A stretch of 64,000 nt of DNA from Xiphophorus maculatus (Eukaryota; Chordata; Actinopteri; Cyprinodontiformes; Poeciliidae): positions 17,483,594 through 17,547,593 of the forward strand of contig NC_036453.1 in assembly GCF_002775205.1 (NCBI RefSeq), read 5' to 3'. Positions 12,529 through 26,179 of the stretch are shown one piece after another. The stretch's first letter is position 1. Each line of letters opens with the position of its first letter. Made by a program: the position numbers and the translations under genes. The notes beneath the pieces were generated by a model. That model was not told the DNA's origin. It saw only the letters and a list, made by a program, of their open reading frames with translations, and ran no database searches.

Positions 12529-14798
12529 TCGCTGTTTTTCCGTCTGAGTCTCTCCAGATTGAATTGGTATTTAAAGCAAACTATGTTACTGTAGAGCCTC
12601 TGAGGTGTCAATACACCTTCCATATTGATTTGAACAACTTTATTGTTTAATTGGTTCAATGCATTCAACTATCTGCTGGTTTCATAAAGACACATCGTAT
12701 TAGTAAATACTACCTTTGATTTTGTAAAATACTTACAAAATCAAATGTTTTATGAACATCTTGCTTGTACCAAACTGGAATTAAGAATAAAACAAAAGCT
12801 CAACTCATTTTTTTAAATGTTTCCCATATTTTAATTGTAGAACAGACAATCTGCTTACATCCATATTTTACCACATTTTTCAAAAAGGTAAAAAAATAAA
12901 ATTCTTAAAGGTTTATTTTAAATCAAAACGTACCAGCTCTGTAGCTCATTAGTACCCGCCAAGGCAGTGCACCAGCAGCAGAATGTTTCCTTTTTTACAG
13001 TTTGTAGCACTGTAATCTTTAAACCACTGAGAGAGTAAAATCTCATGAATTATTCAGCGTCAGACGGATTATACCAACATGCCAAAACTAAAATAAAATA
13101 AAAAAATCATCTCTGGGTAAGTGCACTCCCTATTTAACCAAAAGAAAAAATATTTTTGTCATGTTTTTTGTCTGTTTTTTTTTTTTTTTTTACTTTAGAT
13201 TTGAATGTCCTTCACCAAAATAATTAAATTGGAATTTAGAATTAAAACTCGACAGGAGTTAAATCAAACTGTGCTAAAGTGTCACTGAGTAGCATTGTCT
13301 TTTTGAGCACTGACCTTTAAAATCCTCCAGTGACCACAAGTGACCTTTCAGGAACAAAGAAAGCCAGAAAGTCGCTGCAAATGACACACTTACTCTTTCC
13401 TTCCAGTGATTAGAGAGCTCTCGGGCTTAGCATGCAACATTATTAAATAAAATTAAAAGGTCTGATGGGCTTTCAATATTACCAGTGTTGATGAATATAT
13501 TTCACTTTTATGCAATCAAGTAAAATTGAAGTTACATTTTTTGTGTTTGGTCTAGCTTTTACCTTTATCTGTAAAATCAGTAACACTTCCTTTTAATGCA
13601 GACTAAACCTTTCACATTAGGAGGGATGTGATGAGCATTTGCACCGGTTCATTTATGGCCCAAGTTAGTTTACACTTTTATTACCTTTCTTCATAGCTTC
13701 CTCTGCCTTGATGATGTTTAACTGGACAGGTAGAAAATATAATCTGTCCATAAACACAATGCATACTGTGAGATAACAAAGGATGTCTCTATTTGGTCTA
13801 TATTTTTACATTTTAGTTTTGCTTTTACGTAAAAATATGAATAGGACTCTCCTCTATATTTAAGGGTCAAATTAGTTTGACCCAAAGGCTGAAAATAATG
13901 GCTGGTCTGAAAAAAGCCAAGACCAAAGGAGATTCTACCTTCCTAAAATTTGGTTGGTACTGACTCTATTCATGAAACTTCATCACTTCTGCCTTGGATG
14001 AGTTTTTATAAAGAAGCCGGGAACTATCTACCTGGAGAAAGGAGGTAAGCAGGTGATCTTTTTGTGATTTTTCTTTTTATAGGCCTGTGAGGAGTATTTG
14101 GTACCATACAAGTTTCCTCAGTTTTTATTCTTTCTTTGTGACACTAAAATGATTTGGATCAGTGAAAACAAAAAGATAAAGATGACTTGAGTAAATAGAG
14201 TAAATGCAAAATCAAATTTTAAATAATAATGTAATTTATTAAGAGAAAAGCTACATTGGCCATTATTGCAGTCGGCTATTCCAACATGACAAACACACAT
14301 TAAAACTGGTTGTTGACTACAGAAAGGAGGCTAAAATTAAGCTTCTGCAATGGTGTTCCCGATGCACCAACCTCAACAGTATTAAAAAAAAACTTGGCTG
14401 CATACAAAAATTGTAGAAGAATCTTGTACATGACTAAATAAAACATGTATGTATACAAAGTAAAATTTAGCATAAATTAAAGGTGAAGCACCTTTGTTTT
14501 TAAAATGTATTGGGTTTTTATACACAAAGTGAGTGGTCAGAATAAAGAAAGTAAAACCTGTAATTAATAATTTTATGTCCATAAGAAATGTATTGCCTTA
14601 GTAAAAGCACACTGTCCACAAGTACCACAAGTGGGACAGTTTGGAAATAATTCAAACAGAACTGAAGTATTTGCACTCTTATTGACAGAGAATTTGGTTC
14701 ATATTCAGGTGTACAGAAGCATTTCAAACAAGCAGTAAAAAAATGTGGTTGAGTGTCTGGATGTTGTGGATGTTTGTAAGTGTGAAATATGTGGGGGT
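12529..14798. other. No gene seen
   Basis: AT-rich with several homopolymer runs (for example T-runs near 13175). No supported coding, RNA or repeat feature. Confidence 0.45.
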
Positions 14799-14820
14799 GC
14801 GTGTGTGTGTGTGTGTGCGT

Positions 14821-14917
<97 letters not shown>

Positions 14918-14944
14918 AAAGAGAGAGACAGATAGAGAGAGAGG
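14799..14944 (+). repeat. (GT)n microsatellite with GA-rich tail
   Basis: Nearly uninterrupted GT repeats occupy 14799-14915, with a few GCGT variants at the left, followed by a GAGA-type run to 14944. The Cys/Val and His/Thr frames across it are artefacts of the repeat. It should be highly polymorphic. Confidence 0.98.
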
Positions 14945-15579
14945 GCGATCCTTCAGCAGGCAGCATTCATGCATTCATTCATGCGTGCGTGCAGAGTCTG
15001 TCTGTGCATGTTTACACACAAATTTGATTATGTTAGTCCTTGCGTCTTCTGCATGGAAATCAACAATAACATTATGACCCAGGGGAGCCTATTAAGCAGA
15101 GGCCTCTCCATTGTGGTTGTGTGTGTGTTTAAAAATAGGAGCCATGTGTTTGAGTGATGGGTGAACTTCTCCCGTTTACTCAGAGGGACTCAATTAAAAC
15201 GAGACCGATTTTCCACCCTTACTTCCCTCACCTGCAGCATAATTACTCAGGTGCAGACCTAAAAGATGGTCCACTTACAAAGCTCTTGTTGTGAAGACTT
15301 ACTTCCAATTATTCAACCAAAATGTGGTGGCTTAAATGCCTCAAGCTTCTGTAACATAAATCATTTATAGCAATAAGAAGACCTTTTTTTTCAGAGCTTG
15401 ATGTGAAGTTGAGTTCAGCTGAAAATAGTGCAAAGATTTCATAACCAGTGGTTAGGAGGAGTGAGGATAAGTGTTCAGGAAATTAATTTCAGTCCATGAA
15501 TGCACTCTGGACTGACAGACGCTGGAGAGTATGTGTTAAAAAAAAAAACATTAACCAACGTCGGAAAACTCCATCTTAA

Positions 15580-16713
15580 TGATTGCACAAAAAAATATGT
15601 ACAAGTCCATTTTACTGTAAATAATTTAGTTTATTTCAGTGATTCAGTTCAAAAAGTACAGCTCACATAATGTTTAAAGAAATTATGTTTCTTAATTTTG
15701 ATGATTGTGGCTTGAAGCTAAATAAGCGAGGAGAGTTGTCAAGGAGACGGTCATTGACACCCTCCACAAGAAAATGTAAGCCACCAAATATCATAGCAGA
15801 AGAATATGGATGTTCACAGACTGGTGTATCCTAGCATTTTAATGGAAAGTTGAGTAGAAGGAAAATATTCCGGTAGAAAAACGTGCATGAGCAACAGGAA
15901 GAAGCACAGCCTTGAGAAGACGGTGAAGCAAAGCTCAGTCAAGAGTTTGCGGGAGGTTCAGACTGGACTCAGAGCTTCAAGAGACAAGAGATTGTGTCTG
16001 TGTTAATGGGCTACAAGAATCCTGGTGCTACAAGAAGCCCACTACAGAACAAGAGACATCAGAAGTGTCCTTTCGGGGCCAAGCAGAAAACGAGCTGGAC
16101 TGTTGCTCAAATGTTCAACATTCTCTTTTTAAATTAAAGTAACTGCATTCCAAGTTCCCAGACACTGCATAAGACCAAATTTGTTTTAGGTCCAATGTGA
16201 AGTGCCCACACTCAGTGGTGATATAAAGAGTCATGCTGGTGTCAGTGCCTCTTTATAGAGCTTTATGGATCTCATTTCCCATTAGGATGAGGTACCTGGC
16301 CACATAACCAAAGTACCAATATCTGTTTTAATGATCATACTGTCATTGCCTTGGATCTGAACTAAACACTGTACAGAATTTATCAAGCACTGCCAAAAGG
16401 AGGATCAGAGACGACAGGAATCCTGACCAAGTATTGAGTGCCTTTACTGAGCAGAAGATAGGCAAACCTTTCAATAGATCAACATCTCAGAATTTAAAAT
16501 GCATTTTTATTTATCCTATGTAATCTGATTTTCTTAGAAATTTAAATTCAGATTGTTATTAAATGTAAGCTGTAATCATCAAAATAACAGAAACAAATTT
16601 GAAATGCAGCACTTTTTTTGCGAAATGTATACTACAAGAGTTTGATTTTTCAATGAATTAATGGAATAAATAAATCCACTTTTCTATATTCTAATCTACT
16701 GCGATGCACCTGC
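15580..16713 (+). mobile_element. Near full-length but dead Tc1 family B transposon
   Basis: The left terminal repeat is decayed (gtttatttcagtgattcagt). The transposase region reads gttgtcaaggagacggtcat, ttaatggaaagttgagtag and gagctggactgttgctca. The right terminal repeat ends in tctactgcgatgcacctg at 16713. Gene order and length (about 1.1 kb) fit a complete element with indels. No long open frame survives. Confidence 0.75.
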
Positions 16714-18549
16714 ACTGCATATCAAACAAGTATTCCTCACATTAAAGCAAATCTTTACATGGTTTAACCCATCTTTTTAACTTACATTAAAGAAATTTTA
16801 AAAGTTGCAAGAAATACCCAGACATCACAAAGTCCAGAAAACAGAGCATCCTGTTTACCTTCATAGGGTTGAACGTGTTTCAGTGCCTGCGCTGTGATCC
16901 TTAAATGAGGTGCAGTGTGCTATCACAGCAGGACAGCTGCAGAGGCATGTCGCTGGAGTGTACCACCAAAAAGACTTCATGCTAATTGGACTGTCAGCAT
17001 GTTCATTACAAGACCAGAGAAAGCCGGACAGAGGGACTGAGATGGGTAAAAATCCACCCCGTGATGTTCTGGTGGAGCGTGGAACTGTGCTCAAAAACAC
17101 AGAACATAACAGGGATGACAGGCTTTCTTATCTTCCACATTGCACAGAGAAACAGCACGAGATTACTGGCAGCCAAATAGAGGAGGATAAATCTGAATGA
17201 CTTCAAATCGATTCCTCAAGTTGCCGTTTGTGTGTGCGTGCGTGTGCTTTGAATATCTCAAATTCAATTTTTCTCTTCTTCTCCTGGCAATGTGAAGCCA
17301 AACATAATGCCAAGCATAATACATACAAGTCTTTGTGCATTAGCATGAGCAAATACAATGTGTCAATCAAATGTCAGCAGATTTTCTCACAAGAATACAG
17401 ACATGCACAGATCCCTTTGTGCAACAAACGTAAGGTTGATGTTATCTGCTGCCAGTCTAAGCTATGTATTACAGGAAGTAATGACCCAAATGTAATCTCA
17501 TACACAATGTGTCTCTTTCTCTAATTTTGGAAAAAAAAAAAAAAAAAAACTTTCCGGCCTTTGATTAGATTTGTTATAAAATGGTGAAATACAATTAAAG
17601 AAATGCTTAAATTAAATGAATCTATGTTTGTAAACATAAAATGTAACACGACTAAAAACGGCAATAACTAGAGATTCAAAGGTTAGCCTCATGAAAGGAC
17701 AATAAAGGAATTCTAGCAAAACTTAAAAATGAATGTTCACAGATGTTATAAAATTGCATCATTTATAAAATCTCTTTAAAATATAGAGTCCTCGAACATC
17801 ATAAGTAATGAATGATATAATTTTGTTTACGTTGCAAACTAATAAACTAGAACTTAGGACGTAGTGTGACTGCCCCTGTGATATAGCTAAAAGGTGTACT
17901 TTGTGTTTAAAAAGGATCTTTGTATCCTCCAGCCATCCACTTAATTCTGTGCAGTCTTGATTTGGGGTACACATTGAGCAGGTAGGGAAATTTAGAATTT
18001 CCAAATGACCAAACTTTCATGTCTATAGGCTTTGGGTAAAAACTAGATTAGCTGGAGAAAACACTGCATTGCTGTGAGAAAACAGTACTAAGGCCCGTGA
18101 TGCCATTCCGTGATGAATATCTTTATTGTCAGTTAAAAATGTTATCTTAAAACAAAACATTGCATAAGGTGCCCTCTTATGCATAATTGGCTTTTTATCA
18201 AAATGTGGTTAACACTTCACATTTTATTTAACTGTACCAAAAGATTTATCAAAAGGCAAAGGGAACATGAACTTTTTCCAGTTTTTTGTTTCTGGAATTT
18301 GAGATTACCGGTTGTGTATTTCCCTCAAGCTATTATTGATCAGCAGGAGCTTCGCACACCCTGCCAATGGAAAGGTAACAATGTCTCCACTGACTTACTG
18401 AAAGTGGGATCTGTTTCAGGGCAAAGGGCCCCCTTACTCGTGAAGCTTATACTGAAGGACACGAGACAGTTAATTTGGAGATAGAAGCTTACAGCAACCA
18501 GAGGGAATCCACTTTCTAGCTCCCACACTTGAGACTCAAATGGCATTAC
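16714..18549. other. No gene seen
   Basis: Contains a long A-run near 17530 and short overlapping frames at 16861-17206 that lie on both strands and have no domain. Nothing else is recognised. Confidence 0.4.
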
Positions 18550-18960
18550 TAACACTGTAATCTAATCACAGGCCAGTGTGGTAATGGTGTCCTCAGCTCA
18601 AGCATCAGGAAACTCCTGGGCATACAAGCAATTAATTAAGTTAATTGCCTGGTTCACTTAATTGATTACCTTGTTATTTTTGCTAGCCTTGATAAGGCTC
18701 TCTTCCACTGTGAGATAATGTAGACATAATGTGAGCATTAGCCTATAGGCAGTGCTGGCTTCAGGTAGCATATCTTTTCTGCTCCTCTCCTGATTCCTGA
18801 CTCATTTAGTGAAATGCCAAAGTGTGCTGGGTATGCAGTACGAGGTAATTGATGCCAAATTACCTTTTCATTGTCATAATGCATAATTAGTTTTATTTAT
18901 AAGCCATTAACCCAATGTGTCCAGTTCAAAGGAAAATTGATAAAAATGTATGAGGGTCCC
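18550..18960. promoter_or_regulatory. Candidate enhancer-like element with TAAT cluster
   Basis: Repeat-free sequence. At 18629-18670 caattaattaagttaattg is followed by cttaattgattacc, a dense group of homeodomain-type TAAT/ATTA cores in partly palindromic arrangement. Further gaggtaattgatgccaaatt and gcataattag words follow to 18895. Such clusters are common in developmental conserved elements. No alignment was possible. Confidence 0.35.
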
Positions 18961-19085
18961 GTCACCAAGCAACGCCAAAGTCGTAAAGATAAAGGCTGGT
19001 TAAAGAACATGGCATACTGCCGAGGTACATCGTGCTATTGTTCAGCAAAATAACAACAAGGAATGTGGGTAGATGCTTTAACCTA

Positions 19086-19345
19086 CAGTGTTAGACAGAA
19101 GTTTACATACCATCATCAGCAGCATAAATATCATTGATTTTGGCATCTTAAATTCATGCATACAGTCAGAAATGTACGTATCACAATTACAAATTTATTT
19201 AACTATCTCTTGCAAGTTGCATAGAAACCGCATGCCTTTTGTTGTCATAAATCAGGTTTTATTTGAACACTCTTCTCATCAGCAATGGCACAGCTCACTC
19301 AACCTGCTTGGTGTTCTAACTTTTTAAGTATGGATTGAACTTGTC
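19086..19345 (+). mobile_element. Fragment of a third Tc1-type terminal region
   Basis: It begins acagtgttagacagaagttt acatac, resembling the ends of the Sleeping Beauty-like group with their agtttacatac core, and continues with AT-rich terminal sequence. There is no transposase. Confidence 0.5.
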
Positions 19346-20894
19346 GCTCCAAAGTTATGGAACAGGTACCAAATTCTTGTTTTAACATATCCTTGAAGTT
19401 GGCTCTTAAGCACGAATAGTCAGAACCCAAGAAAACCAAAAGTCCCACATTATCATGACATCACTGCCATATGAAGAGTGATTATAAACTTTTATCTGGC
19501 ACTGCAGATCAGTAAAGTCAGACGTATTTCTCAGTGAAATGAACCAGCATCAGATTTGCCCTCAGACAGCTGCCATTTTAACTCCACTTTAGGGTAGGGC
19601 AGCCAGTTTTTCTCTCTGCTCCCGTTGTCCTCTCTCCCTTTGCCTCCTCTTTCTTTGTTCCCTGTCTGAAACGACCCAATCACGCCCTTCTCCACACTTG
19701 CTCACTCTTCTCCGTTCTTTCCTCCATCTCACACTGTTCCTCCTTCCTCTCCTTCTGCCATATTTCTCAGTGCTTATGAAGGATGACTATTCCTCCTCGC
19801 CTCAGTGTGTTACCTCCCTGGCCTCAATCTTTCCTGACTACTATGACCTTGTTAGAACTTGATAATAAATGATAACGAATTAATATAAACGTCTGCAAGA
19901 GGAGCCGTATGTGTTCTTTTACTACCTTCGGCTTTACCCTTGAAGACAGCTTTACCCTTGAAGATGAATGCACATAGCCGCTTCATCACCAGTAAAAGAT
20001 TATTAAGAACTGAGCTGCTGGTGGTAAAATATCCGTCATTCTGTTTGGTTTTTACTAAAAGGGAGATTCTTTCTGAAAATTCCTGAGTAGAAAACTTCTT
20101 CCTAAAGTTCCAATAAGGCTTGCTGAAAAATAAGCATCACCCACTTCGCAGGCACACCTTGATTTTTTTTTTTTTTACACATCTTATAAAAGCCAATTAC
20201 CATTCTCTATCATGCTCCATGGCACCATTAAATGAGCTCATTAAAAACCTTTAGGATTACAAATCAAAGTAATTGCCAATTAGGATTTACCTAATTGTTA
20301 AAATCTTCCAGGATCTGATGCTTTCTCGCTACGTTTGTGGCGCTGTGTGGAGCCATAGTTCTCTGTATACTTGTTTATCGGTGGCACCATTGTGATGATT
20401 GATGTGCACAAGCGGAACCAGCCGGGACCGCATTTTGATTTACTCCACACAGTAAATACTACCGCTGAGGCAGAAAGGAAAAGGGAGTGCAGTAACTGAA
20501 AGAGCTAAATTCGTGTCTTTATCTCTAAATTGTGCAGGCATGGTATTTCCCCTCAGTTTCTAACTTGAGCCTTGTGACTTTCTATAAAAGTGATTTAAAA
20601 AAATCATATTTATGGCTTGAAAGAATAATTAGACTGCTTTACAATGACTCGTTAAATCTGGATGGGCTTAGCAACGTAAAATGCAAAAACAGCTACCTGC
20701 CTTACCAATATGGCAGTGCTTAAAAGTTTATTTACCATGTTCACCATCTTATTTTTCCAGGAGGCTGGCTTCAGATCCTATTTTTCCTTCGTGAACTAAA
20801 CTAAATCCATGAGAATAAAAATATTTTCCCTAGCCAATAAGTCTGTGTACTAATATTACCAATCAAGTTGTGGCAGCTGTATTTCTGAAAGCAC
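19346..20894. other. No gene; CT-rich patch and TAAT-rich patch
   Basis: 19600-19830 is strongly pyrimidine-rich and is followed by ataataaatgataacg, which may be the end of an old retroelement. 20190-20310 is unique and TAAT-rich (aaagtaattgccaattagga). No coding frame is supported. Confidence 0.35.
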
Positions 20895-21015
20895 TGGATT
20901 TTATTTAGGGGTATCAGAGTTGAGGGAGGTTTGATACACCATGCTTCTTTCAAATATTATTTTTGTCAAACGGTTTGAAAAGGAGTGTCATTTTCCCATT
21001 TCTCTTCACTTCCTC
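20895..21015 (-). mobile_element. Tc1 family A terminal fragment
   Basis: The run ggattttatttaggggtatc followed by tttgaaaaggagtgtcattt is the reverse of the family A 5' region and terminal repeat. It is decayed and truncated on both sides. Confidence 0.5.
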
Positions 21016-21369
21016 TCTTACACAGTCCTATGTATGTCAGAAAAAGATAAAAAAATTTACTTGACTCAACCTTGTGAAGCAGTTCACCCCCTCACTGGTC
21101 TTAATAGATGACATACAATAATTATTCAAGCCCCTACCTCTATTTATTATTCTGTATTCATATCAATGCTTGTTCAAAGCACGGTTTGATCTCACTGTCA
21201 ACCTCCATTATAGAAATGTTGACCTCTACCCCTCCACCTCCATATAATCCGGTTTTGAGCCCTAGATGAGCAGCCGCAGTCATGTAGGCTGCTCCAAAGT
21301 CAATGCTTAAATCAAGAGGTTGGCTTGCTCTTTCCACAAATCCCCCTCTTTGAAGACATAAGAAAGAAT

Positions 21370-21960
21370 CAGAAAGCTCTTCTTAATGTTTTCCTTAAAT
21401 CCACTGGGAGGCTCTAATTATCTGTACAAAAGCTTATAAGCCAGAGCAAGCTGTCAATTAAGCATAGCTGTGGCTCAGCTGACCAACACAGCTCCCTTAT
21501 GATCTGAAAAAGTTTGGATTTTATTTCAGACTTTGATTATAAGGCGTTTTAGTACACCTTGTGCATTGTATATCAGAAAGCTCGTTAATTTGCTGCAGTG
21601 CCCCAGGTGTTAGCTATGTAAACAAAGGCCTCAGTGAAACACTGACCATTTAAATAGCCCTGTAAATCAAATTTGGCCACAGGGAGTCAGGAGCCAATTT
21701 TCTTAGCATCTATCACAATTTATGGAGCTTTGGAACAATATATGGACATGCCAATGGGTTTCTCTAAATTAACTGAAAGGGGCATGATGGAGAACTGCCC
21801 TCAGTGGAACATTGTGGGTTAATTTCTTCCTTCCCACTGAGTTGTAAAGGATGAATTTATCAAGAACCCACAGCAAAGGTTTCCCAGTGCCTGTCTGGCT
21901 CATGTGGACGAGTTATCTCATACAGCCTGAAATATTCATTACGTTTTTCTCATGCATTTG
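21370..21960. promoter_or_regulatory. Candidate conserved non-coding element
   Basis: About 590 bases without repeat signatures, even base composition, and words such as ctctaattatctgtac, gctgtcaattaagcatag and tgaaatattcattacg. It stands out from the decayed transposons on both sides. No conservation test was possible. Confidence 0.3.
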
Positions 21961-22429
21961 TCCGTGTTGCATCTGAAATTGTCTTTTCCTACTTAGATCT
22001 CCTTCACACTTCCTTTCATACTGTTGTTTCCACTTCCAAGTTTTGAAGTTGTGCTCAATAGAGCTGTGTGCAGAAGGTTTTCTGGTAGGCAAAAGAAATA
22101 AAGAAATAAAAACACAGGCAGTTTTATTTGTTGGCAGGCTTGTGCTTAGGGTGCTTGAATGTGAACTGTGGGCACTGCCTCTGAATGCTTGAGAATCCTC
22201 TTGTGAAGGAGTCGGTTACTTTTGGCTGAAAATGAGCCTTTGAAATGCTTAGCCACTTTGCAGGCAGTTTGATTAATAAAACATATTTATAAAAATAGAC
22301 TTAAAATTAATTTTAAAAGTCAAACAAACAGAATATTCAGAAAAGCCTAGTGAGAGTGCTCCTAAATCAAACAGGATTTTTTTTTATTATTTCCTCACAT
22401 GCTGTATTAAGATGAATTTATTATAAATG

Positions 22430-22765
22430 TATTTACATCACCTTTTCACATTGTGTTAAGCTACTATAAACTTTGATGTATTTTATTGGGATTTTGTGTC
22501 CTAGAAGAACTCTAAGTACAAGATTATGAGTTAGAAGAAAAATAATGCCTGGTTTCCAAACCATTATTAGGTGATCTGGTTAGATGAGCTAAACTATTTG
22601 TCCTAATTGAGACCTGGTGTGTGTGTTGGAAAATTAACATTGCACCTGAAGACATTGTGCACATGGTGAAACAAGGTAGTGATGGTATGATGCGTAACTT
22701 CAGCACCGACGGGAAATTGGTCAGAGTTGATTGGAAGACAGATGGCAGACTGCTCATGTTAATTA
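22430..22765 (+). mobile_element. Degraded Tc1 family A copy
   Basis: The left part has the terminal repeat core gatgtattttattgggattt. The right part has the transposase block around ggtgaaacaaggtagtgatg and ggtcagagttgattggaaga. The middle is deleted. Confidence 0.6.
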
Positions 22766-24035
22766 CATTTTGAATTACACATTAAAGTGCCTGGCTATAT
22801 ATATATATATATACTTTTTTACCGTCATATTCATTCAGTCTACTTTATAAATACCTGAGAAATATTAAAGCAAATTATTAATATAATTCTGCCCATTAGC
22901 CATCCTGTACTTTAACTACTGCGCTGAAAACAGAGTTAATATTTTAAACTGTTTAAGATATAAATATGAAAAACAAAATTAAACAACATGAACATTTTTG
23001 CAATGCACTGTAAAACAGCAAACAACTCCAAACTATGTGGCTGATATCTTTTCACTTTTTTTTTCCCAGTTCAGTTGCTTTCTGTAAACCATTCATTGTA
23101 GTTCTGAATACCAGCCAGTCTTTGGAAAACAGCACACTCAGTCACCTGATCTTTGGTGTCCTCCACTGCAGCTGCAACATGGCAGCAGTAATAGAAAACC
23201 ATAAAAGGCTTGTACGTGATGACAGACTAATACCAACTGATTTAAACTGTGGCAGACCTAGCAGACTTGTCTCTTCATAATGGCTGAGACAAATGCAGGT
23301 GTAGGAGCCAACAGCCTGAGGTCAATAATCTTTGTTTATTGCCTTCATTACGGGAAAACTGCAAATGTTAATAAAATCGATCCCTTTCCATGAGTAAAAT
23401 AGCCCAGAATGTAAAGCTCCCTGCTTTGTTTTAGGATTGAAACAAAGCAATCCTCTTGATAAATTTATCTCCTGATAAATTTGCAGGATAACAATCAAAT
23501 TCAGATACTGATTATGCGCTGTGCCGGATTTCAAACATTATTTTACTTTTTTATTTTTGCTGCATGATGGAGAACATGAGCGGGAGGCACAGAGTAGGAG
23601 AGCAGCTGCAAAGAGGGAAGCAGAATGACTGTGTGGGATTCAATTCAACGGAACTAATATTAGCAGTTATACTGTTGGGCAAATGTGCTTGTATGGCTCA
23701 AAACACACACACACACAGTAATTCGAATCCCAGAGATGAGTGGCAGCATGAAATGTTGAGGAGAGGCATGACCAGGATGTGACTAGCTTCCTGCCCTTGC
23801 TTTGAATGCTAAAAGGCTGACAAATGGGTTTGGAGGAGTTAAATGAGGACTAACCTGGTCTGGATAATTATCAGGTAACTAAGTTTGCACAAACTGGGCT
23901 GTGCAGCCACAGAGGCCAGTGGTCAGAGTGGCTACAGCCAGGATGACTGCTAATTAGCCTGATGTTGTACAGTAGGGTCATGTGAGTGGGTTAAAATCAA
24001 ATAGGGGGAGAACATCTGTAACACTTTCACAGCTA
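22766..24035. other. No gene seen
   Basis: A short (TA)n run at 22797-22812 and AT-rich sequence. Frames at 23035-23280 and 23564-23782 have no domain or splice context and are not supported. Confidence 0.4.
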
Positions 24036-24960
24036 CAGTGCCTTCTAAATGTATTCTTTTTGAATTTTATTTAATAGACCAGCACAATTTCCAGTGCACA
24101 GTTGTGAAGTGGATGAAAAAGGTACAAACTTTTAAAAGTTTTTTTCTTAGGAATAAAAATCAGAAAAATGCAGCATGCTTTTGTATTAGCATCCTCTGAA
24201 TCAATATTTTGTAGGAACATCACACAACCATTGCCTATATCTGCCTATCTTTGCAAGGCTGTGGGTGCTTGTCTGCACTATTTATTTGGTCAAGAAACAG
24301 GGGGGCACCCATAAGAAAAGATTTAACAGCAAGACAGGCATGAGAGACAGCCAGAGCAACTCGAGAAAACCCACATATGAATGGAAAAAAAAAAAGAAAA
24401 ACGTGCACATTCTGCAAAACTCCAGAGACGTTGCTAAAACTATTTTCTAGCAAAATAGTACAAGTCACTCAGATTGGCTTTAAAGCAACAGTGAACATAA
24501 ATGTTCAAAGTCTTATCACAGATTCTAATTGAAATTGAAATCTGGACTTTGGCTTGGCCATTCTGACAGTTCAGAATCAAATCCCTTCATTCGTAGCTCT
24601 ATTTATGTTTAAGAGTTGTCGTCCTTCCGGAAGGTGGACCACCATCCCAGTTTCAAGTCTGTAGCAGCCTCTAAGATATGCACAGCAGGATGCTTCCTCT
24701 ACCATGTTTAACTCTTTGCACAGTGCACCATTTGGGGTTTTATTTGTAAGAAAAGTCTTAGAAGTTTATGGATGCAATTTTGTTAATTGTATGATGGAAA
24801 GGTTGGAGGAGTATATATTCTTTTAGATCCATTATCTGCTTCTTTCTATAAAACTTTTTAATAACCTCTCCATTTATTTATTTTTTTTTACACCTCCCTA
24901 ATAATGCTTAGAGTCTTAGAATGACTGCTGGAGTTCATCGCTGCATCAGTCATTGGGTAA
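24036..24960 (-). mobile_element. Degraded Tc1 family A copy interrupted by a SINE piece
   Basis: The left end is the terminal repeat cagtgccttctaaatgtatt. The sequence then reads as the complement of the transposase 3' part (aatcaatattttgtaggaac; later cacagattctaattgaaatt and tctggactttggcttggcca). Between about 24340 and 24430 a reverse SINE-like piece (gagaaaacccacatatgaat) interrupts it. No frame survives. Confidence 0.6.
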
Positions 24961-26179
24961 AAGGCTGGAAACAATCTGAAGAATGAGACCAAACATACAC
25001 ACAACCTACAGGGGAATTTGATCACAAATTAACCTCCCAGGCATGTTTTAGACTCATGGAGGAACTGGAAGTGTCCACAGAAGATCCACATATGAATGTG
25101 GGAAGAGTCACAAAAAACAAGTAAACAAAAAAAATAAATAAACAATGAATTTGTAATCTTTGAGGGTTCCACTCCCAAAGCACAAAACAATACCTTTCCT
25201 GGCAGCGTAAAATGGCCATTGTTGCAGGTAAGTAGTTCTCCTGCAGACTTCCAGACTTTGTGTGGTAACACTGCCACCTTCTGGTGAAAATTGATTAAAC
25301 CTATGCAAAGAATTGGCTTTACACAGGACTGAACTGCATGTAGTTCATAACATTTGCACCAATGCTTAATCAAGCAAATAATGAGCAATAAAACTTGGGG
25401 CTATTGGTGTGAGTGTTTCTGTCAAAACTCATGAGACAGAGGGAGCCTTCAGTATAAATATTTATGCCTGCCAAACAGATCAATGGCGATTAAAAAGGTC
25501 AAGGGCAGATGATGATGAATGTCCGTTGTATGTATTGATAAAATCTGACCACAATAATGAATTACAAATGACACACTTACACACAAGCTTCAGACAGCAG
25601 AGAAAATCAAAGGGATTAATTCATTGATCATGCTTAATCTGTCATAATTAATTCCATAGGAACAACGGTGATGAGAGCAAGTCTCCATTAAGCAGATAAA
25701 TTATTCAGCAGGAGGATGTGGTGGACCCAAGACAAATGAGCTTGTGGGACCGGTGCAGCAGCCACGGACTAAAGCTAATTACAGGCCATTCTTGGAAACA
25801 AGCACCGTTTTTTTTTGTTGTTTCGATATGCTTATTTGGAAACCTTACAACGGGAGGCGTAGGTTGGAAGTGGGAAAAGCTTCACCTTGATTTCAGCTGA
25901 TTTGACTTTATTATGTCTGTCATGCACAGTCTCAAGCTGTTCATGTCATACATGCTAAATTTACTGATCACATTTCTTTATGTGAAAGTTTATCAATTAG
26001 GGATTTCATATTTATTTTATTTTTTTGTTCGGATATACTCGTTTTTAAACAAATAAAAACCAAAAACTGCGAGTAAATGTGATTTGCAGCTTTTGGAGTC
26101 CCATTTCTGAATATAGACTGTTCTCCTTCCTATAACGCAAATTATATGCATTGGATTTTGGTTGCAAACATTATTTAGA
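24961..26179. other. No gene seen
   Basis: Mostly unique non-coding sequence. 25600-25800 contains aattaattccatag and related TAAT words and could be regulatory, but nothing decisive is visible. Confidence 0.35.

Noticed and set aside
14705..15077. Cys/Val- and His/Thr-repeat frames on both strands
   Set aside because: They are translations of the (GT)n microsatellite.
16861..17206. Overlapping frames on both strands around 17 kb
   Set aside because: No domain, no splice signals in agreement, no start context. The frames occur on both strands, as expected by chance.
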